A DNA stretch of 64,000 nucleotides. Source: Ciborinia camelliae (taxonomy: Eukaryota > Ascomycota > Leotiomycetes > Helotiales > Sclerotiniaceae). A program made the position numbers and the translations under genes. The number at the start of each line of letters is the position of its first letter. Within the stretch, counting starts at the first letter, position 1. Location of the stretch: positions 1,714,677-1,778,676 of the forward strand of contig JANPYM010000012.1 in the NCBI GenBank assembly GCA_025890175.1, in the 5' to 3' direction. The notes below the pieces were generated by a model. It saw nothing but the letters and a program-made list of their open reading frames with translations. It did not search any database and was not told where the DNA came from. Positions 57,845-64,000 of the stretch are shown here, in pieces.

Positions 57845-60649
57845 GGAAGGAACATAGTTCTAGATAAGAGAGGGAGAATGGCGGAATACGAAAAGAATAT
57901 GAATCTACATGTTTATCTCATTTAATTTCTCGATTGTTTCTATGCGTAGATGAGGCACATGTAGATGCAATGTAACACTACACGAGATCAAAGTCATTCT
58001 TCGTGAGAAATTAGCCCAACAATATTAAAACTGCCAAGATCAAGATAGGTTAAAGTACAAAAGTAAGCGCCTGTCACTTGGTATTGTATCTTTCTTACGG
58101 GAACCACCAATCACACCAAAACAAAACGAAACCTCCCAAGCCTCCCTTACCTTACCCCAAGCCCCATGCACTTAACCAAGTCTCCCTAGTAAGCGTCATC
58201 TCGTACAATCTAAAATCATAATAAGCATCTTCTTTCAACGTAACGGAAAGGGTCATCCATCTTCTTCTTCTTCGTATGTATGTATGTCGCATTCATTCAT
58301 TCATTCATTCATTCATTCGTACAGTATATACAAAATATCTTTCTTACACGAGATGGGTTCTTGCTATTGTGTTTGGGATTCTGATAATGGTATGGTATGG
58401 TGTGGTGGTATGGTAGGTACCTAAGTATGTATTCTAAGTTTAAGCGAAGTATAATTGATGCAAGGAAAGCAATCGATATCCGGAGTGGGGGGCATTTCCA
58501 ATACGGATGTACGGGTGTGTGGCGCTACTAGTATACACTCATGGTCTCTTGGTCTCTTGGGAGGTGCGGTGCTTCCCCGGGTTTTGCACTCCCCTTCCAT
58601 CGTTGGACAAATAGAACGGTGTGAATCTGATTGTTAGCAAGCCCCAGATAACGGCGCAATATAGATAAGGTAGGTGAGATACATCGGGCTGCATGCCAAG
58701 ATGGATGAAGGAATGAATAGATGGATGGATGGATGGAACAGATCAAACATCCCACGTGCCATGCTTGGAATTGCGATACTTGGTTTCTTATCGTGTTGTT
58801 TTCTAGGGGGGGAGGGGTAATCATAAACGAATGCTGGGGAGTTTGTGCTAGGGGAGGGGATGGCGGGAGTACGGGGTCGTGTATTGGTCCGTGTTACTTC
58901 TATTTTCTTCTAGAAGGAAGCCAGTTGTCGAAAGCTGGTACTACCTAGTAAGCTTTAAGCTCCCTCCCCGTTCGACCCTGGAATCAAGACTTCGGAATCG
59001 AAGATTAGATTAGGTTTTTAACCTTGGCTGTTTCTTTTTTTTTCGTCGTGAATTATATTCATTATTTCTTTTTTGTTCAGGCTGAGGATAGAAGATTTAC
59101 CAAAGTGGCAAATTCGTCGAGTTTGGGTACCATCCATACATACCATGGCGTCTTTTGAGGTCACATCCTCATATTATTGGATGCAAGTTCTCAAAAGCAG
59201 AGCAACCAATAAACGCCACCGATTTCAAATACTACTCTAGTTCCAGCGCGGAGAGATTAGAAGAATGATTACTTTAGATAGGTACTAGGTATGTAAGCTT
59301 GAACAACTGTTGGAACATCGAGAATCCTTCACAGCTGGGTATCTACTATTTATCAATCAATATATCGGACGAAAAAAAGATCAATTCTATTTTAAGAAAG
59401 TCCTTATCAGTTCGGCCAGATGGATTGATTATGACCTTCCCATCGTGGAGAGCATCACGGCTGGGGTGTAACCTAGTCAAGTCAAGTCCAAATGTTTGAC
59501 TGGGGTTTAGCGAGGTGCTGTTCCGCTGTGAAGGGGTACAACACAAGTGGGAGTGTGATCTGAACTTGATCTTTTTGATGTTTAGTTGAGTGATTGAGAT
59601 TTATCGGTATACTTTGATGGGCTATTCATCCGCTCGTTTTTCTTTCGAAGCTACATTTTAGTATCAATACCTACTCATTGTTTAATTGCAATATCTACTG
59701 AAGTATATTCCCAACTTCAAGATACCTTCATTATTTATTACTATGTTACCGAAAAGAACCACCCTGCCTGTGCCAAGGCAAATGTTCCGGTGAGCAATGC
59801 ATCTGGTGCTGGGTAACTTACCTAGGGTAAGGTACCATTTTATCACCTAAGACACTTCTGGTTTCCTGCATCAACCATAGTACTTACCGATATATTGACT
59901 GGATTCTCGATCTGGAGGGGACTCTTGAGTCTTCGGCCATGGTTTTTTTTACCGAGGGGCTTCCAAGATGGCAAGAAGAACCAGGAGTAGATCCACTTTA
60001 TTGTAATCGTTATCGGTGGATCCCACCTATCATCAACACCAATGTCTTGAACCACTCTCTTCTGTTTTGCCTTCAACTTTGAATACCAACAAATTTCATC
60101 CTTGGGACTTGATTCCCAAAGCTTGGTAATGTGATCTAGCCTGAGTCTTTACATATAATCCTTAGTAGGTACTAGGTAGTCGTGGCCAGTAGTGGTGTAA
60201 GGTTTAGCGCCATTCAAGCAGTCCATGCATCGTGCTGTTAATTGCGTTAGGATCCTCCGACGAAACCATACTTACACGTTCATCCCATTTAATGTTATGA
60301 ACTAGGATGCACAATCTGATTGTCGAGTTTGAGTGTGGCAAAAGTACCAGCTGGGTATTCACACAACCAGTTGTGATTTCCAGCCAAGGCGTGCGATATG
60401 GCGTCTATCACACCAGTACTACTTGTCTTATCGCCCTCGTACGAGATATCGTGCTTATATTCCACGACACCATGGCTTCATTCATCCAGAGTGCATGCAT
60501 GGGTTCCAGCAAGGGTCTGTGAAACACCCATATATGAAGAGAGTGGAACGAGTGTGATTTCTTCTGCGTGTCTCGAATAGTTGTGATTTTTGGCAGCGAA
60601 CAGTTTTGATTTCCTTAACCCCAACATCGTTCATAGCCAATTCCACAAC
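57845..60649. other. 2.8-kb intergenic region between two OPT genes
   Basis: No coding sequence was recognised. Simple repeats are minor: (CATT)n at 58290-58318, ATGGATGG near 58700 and a TGGTA run near 58390. The second OPT gene's promoter should lie at the right end. Confidence 0.5.
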
Positions 60650-63391
60650 ATGCCAGGCGCCAATACCGACATCTCAGTTGTCGGGGCATTCAATCCTGTT
60701 GAAGGCCGCATTGTTTCCGTCCCCACCCACGAGGAAATCAACGAAAAGTTGCGCATCTCTGTTGATAATCGAGAAACCTCTAAGGATACGCCAAATTTGG
60801 AGACCAAAGAAGTACCTGATACTGATAAGGATGATAATAGTGATGATGTTATTATTATTACAGGTGCGGATGCAGCTGCGCACTTGTTGCCGCTAAGAGA
60901 TGATGGGGAGCCTGCTTTGAGCTTTCGAAGTATTGTGTTGGCTACCATTCTCTCGGGCTTCCAAGCGGTTATGTATCAGATTTATACAGTGAGTGATCAT
61001 TAATATGCGTTTGGTTACCAAAACATGCTGACCTCTGTTCGAAGTTCAAACCAACCAACTTAGGTGTTATTCAAGGTACGTTCATCGTCCTCATCGCCTA
61101 CTTCTTGGGCAAGGCATGGACAAACATACTTCCCCGCGGCGACAAATATGAAGCTCGGTGGAGAGAAAAGGGTGGACAAGGCAAACCTCCACTATCGATT
61201 CGAATCATTTCTTTCATCAACTATGGACCATGGAACCTTAAAGAACACGCCATTTGTGCCATCACTGCCACATCTGCCTCCAATGCCGCGGAATCTATCA
61301 TGGTCTTTGCAGCTCAAGACCTCTTTTATGGCCTACCTCTCAGCCCCACCACGGTCATATTGGCAGTCATCTCCATCGGTCTATTTGGCTACGGACTCTG
61401 TGGAATGCTTCGACCTGTCATGGTATGGCACCCAGAATCCGTATACTGGAGTACCCTCCCCACAGTCAAAACCCTACAAGGACTTCACTGGCAAGATTTA
61501 AAGCACTCCAAGCCCCTCAGATACTTCTGGTATGCATTTGCAAGCATGTCCGCCTATGAGTTCTTCCCAGCTTATATTTTCCCATGGTTGAATTCCGTCT
61601 CCATTCCGTGTTTGGCGGCCATGAATGACACAGGGAGTAAAGCAGATGTACTTACGAATCTCTTTGGGGGTGCGACGAATAATGAGGGATTGGGACTTTT
61701 CACACTGTCGTTTGATTGGCAATATGTAAGTCGGACGATATATCTTGGCGTTTCAATACCAAAGTCGGGATAAAGGACTAATTGGAGCAACCTCGCAGAT
61801 TACATCTTTCAACACTTCTCTCCCTCTTAAGACGCAAGCACATACTGTTGCCGGATATGTCGTATGTTTCGCAGCCATGCTCGGTATTTACTATAGCAAT
61901 GCCTGGGATTCAAAATCACAACCATTTATGTCGACACAACTTCGTTTGGCAAATGGCTCAAGATACCCCACTACGCAAGTCTTTAGTGGTGGTATACTTA
62001 ACGACACGGCTTTGGAAGAATATGGTAGTCCTAGTTTGACAGGGAGCTTTGCGTATGCTATGCTCATGGCGAATGCTGCTGTAAGTGGTCCAAGTCTAGA
62101 TCTATGGTCGATCTTTTTGTGTCATTACTGATATGGTATCAACCAGATCGGTGCCCTAATTACCCATTGCTTCCTATTCTGGGGCGGGGATGTTATCCGA
62201 GCATTCAAAAATGCAAAGGCTGGAACATTCGAAGATCCACATCATGCGCATATGGCTAAACATTATAAGGAAGCTCCATGGTGGTGGTATGTTTCCATTC
62301 TTGTCATCAGCTTCGTGCTTGGTCTCGTTGTGGTTTTGAAGGAAAATATTACTCTTCCAGTTTGGGCGTATATTGTTTCCCTGGTGCTGGGATGTTTCAT
62401 CGCACCATTGGTATGTATCTTCCGTGAATGGTTTATTTACGAAACGAATATTCTGACATTGTGACAGAGTAACCTCATCTACGCTCGGTTTGGAAACGGC
62501 ATTGCCACGAATAATCTGTCGAAGATGTTGGCGGGTTTGATGCTTCCTGGACGTCCGGTTGGAAATATGTATTTCGCAGCTTGGTCACATAATGTCATCG
62601 TCAACACAGTCAACCTTTCAAATGATCTCAAGTTAGGCGAATATCGTACGTATCTTTCACTTCCTGCCCATGAAGCCACAACCTAATCCATGAATTAGTC
62701 AAAATCCCTCCTCGTACCATGTTCCTCACACAAGTATATGGCACAATTCTAGGAGGCTTCATCAACTATGTCGTTATGATATCCATCATCAACGGAAACC
62801 GTGAACTTCTGGCCACCGGAAATGGTGACAATTCCTGGAGTGGCGCCACGATTCAAGCTTTCAATACCAATGCAGCTTCCTGGGCACTAGCCAAGGAGCT
62901 TTACAGATCTGGGAAGAAATACTCAGTTGTACCCTTAGGCTTGATTATTGGCGCTTCCATTGTCGCCGCCCATCGCATTGTCGTATATGTGAGTTCTCCT
63001 TCCACATTTCCTACTACAATTAATTTCACTAACGGACAACTCTTTCGTATAGTTCGTGCCCAAAATCCGCGGCTTCGCACTCACCGAAATAAACATGCCC
63101 CAATTCATCCAATACTGTGGTTACATTCCTTACAATCAATCTCAAACCTGTGTCATCTTTAGCCAAGTCATTGCTGGATTCTTCACCCAATTCTACCTCC
63201 GAAACTATCGTCCCAGGATCTTCAAAAACTATTCGTACTTGGTTACCGGAGCGTGGGATGGTGCTAGCTATACCATTTTATTCATTTTGTCGTTTGCAGC
63301 TTTCGGCGCTGGAGGGTTCTCGGCGCCGTTTCCCCAATGGTGGGGGAATAATGTAAATGGAAATTATGATCATTGCCCTATTGGTGATTAG
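60650..63391 (+). CDS. OPT-family oligopeptide transporter 2
   Basis: Seven exons: 60650-60988, 61045-61725, 61799-62080, 62147-62410, 62468-62645, 62699-62988 and 63053-63391. They give 790 residues; introns are 53-73 bp and all are in frame (QIYT|FKPTNLGVIQGTF, SFDWQY|ITSFNTSL, VVYV-type tail |FVPKIRGF). Family marks: NYGPWNLKEHAICAITAT, SAYEFFPAYIFPWLN, SFDWQY and FPQWWGNN. The N-terminal ~85 residues are acidic and hydrophilic. It is on the same strand as OPT 1 but clearly diverged from it in both sequence and intron positions, so this is not a recent duplication. Start is the first ATG (MPGANTD); the frame runs a little further upstream without one. Confidence 0.95.
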
Positions 63392-63943
63392 AGGGTAGAC
63401 GAGGGGTTAAGGGGGGAGGTATAGATATATACTATAGCATGTATACGATAGATACTTCTAGGATATTTCCCCCTTCCGTTTGTAATCGATTTAGATAGGT
63501 GTCATGTGAATTGCAAGAGGTTTATCGATGATACACATTATATTCATGCAATGCAGAAATCCTTGAAAATATTTAATATCTGCCTGTCCAGATTGACCCA
63601 CTTGCCGGTTTTCCGGACATGTTTGATTCGGGGATAAATTGTTGGAAACACGAGTTAAGTACCCATGCAAAGAACTAAAATACCCGAGAAATGCCTCGGA
63701 GCTGACGGGAAGAGAGAAGCTAGGCACGGCAATGACCCGCCCCCCGCGCTTGTATACCCCGCAAATATTGGGGCACCGTCGATCAAAGCTTGTACAAATG
63801 TATCGGCTCTTGGACAATGACCATTCTTTTTATCTTCAATTTCAGTCTCCTTGGAACAAGACATATAATCATATCTAAAAGCGAAACTATCATTTCTTTG
63901 TTCATTCTATACACCAAGAAAAACCACCCCTTCATATTAAAAA
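63392..63943. other. Intergenic, promoter of the next gene
   Basis: No gene was recognised in this stretch. A short AGATATATACTATA-type AT-rich patch follows the OPT stop codon. Confidence 0.45.
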
Positions 63944-64000
63944 ATGCCCATCTCTTCCCGCTGGCAAATTCCCATCCCCTCAATCTCCCTCCTAACTTAT
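63944..64000 (+). CDS. Start of a gene cut by the window end, possibly an acyl-CoA synthetase
   Basis: ATG at 63944 after an A-rich leader opens a frame of 19 codons to the window edge, beginning MPISSRWQIPIPSISL. Fungal 4-coumarate-CoA-ligase-like AMP-binding enzymes commonly begin with a very similar MPxxSRWxxPIP motif. The assignment rests on that N-terminus alone. Confidence 0.45.
   Translation, partial: MPISSRWQIPIPSISLLTY

Overview
This window is nuclear DNA from a filamentous ascomycete fungus. The evidence is short spliceosomal introns (about 50-140 bp, GTRNGT donors, YAG acceptors), an eS27 ribosomal gene with a one-codon first exon, a mitochondrial EF-G2, HET-domain genes, an NRPS-like relic, Dal5-type MFS and OPT transporters and a fungal GH125. 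The gene content fits Leotiomycetes, but I cannot prove the class from the sequence. No transposon, tRNA, rRNA or CRISPR was recognised.

Layout. (1) 0-8.3 kb is ordinary housekeeping sequence: the 3' part of MEF2, an unknown coiled-coil protein, a small secreted protein, and a divergent pair of PLP2 (phosducin-like) and RPS27. (2) 8.3-27 kb is gene-poor and extremely rich in micro- and minisatellites. It holds only a GH125 alpha-mannosidase-like membrane protein and a bZIP transcription factor whose C-terminal half is itself built from simple repeats. The bZIP gene has about 8.3 kb of non-coding DNA upstream. (3) 27-33 kb holds an F-box protein with a degenerate copy of its own C-terminal tail just downstream, and a secreted GH89 alpha-N-acetylglucosaminidase frameshifted at a C8 run. 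(4) 33-46.5 kb is an accessory, fast-evolving block: a HET-domain pseudogene, a TM-anchored unknown protein, a 1362-residue HET-like protein with a large insertion in its HET domain, an unknown 242-residue protein, an NRPS-like relic (adenylation start plus carrier domain, middle missing) and a C48-protease-like protein that seems to lack the catalytic Cys. (5) 47-64 kb is a transport and metabolism block: an MFS organic-anion permease, a hotdog thioesterase, a PhyH Fe/2OG dioxygenase, two same-strand OPT oligopeptide transporters and the first codons of a probable acyl-CoA synthetase.

Exon structures were read by hand from donor and acceptor motifs with frame checking. Several gene starts were moved to the first in-frame ATG. 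The main uncertainties are the third exon junction of the bZIP gene, the frameshift in the GH89 gene, and the status of a stop-interrupted frame at 41.8-42.3 kb.

I did not find a convincing wholly new biological system. The most promising leads are the insertion-bearing HET protein and its decayed neighbours, the self-copied F-box tail, the 45-bp GATAAG-containing direct repeat in the transporter block, and the inverted 7-bp satellite arrays at 11.5-12.1 kb.
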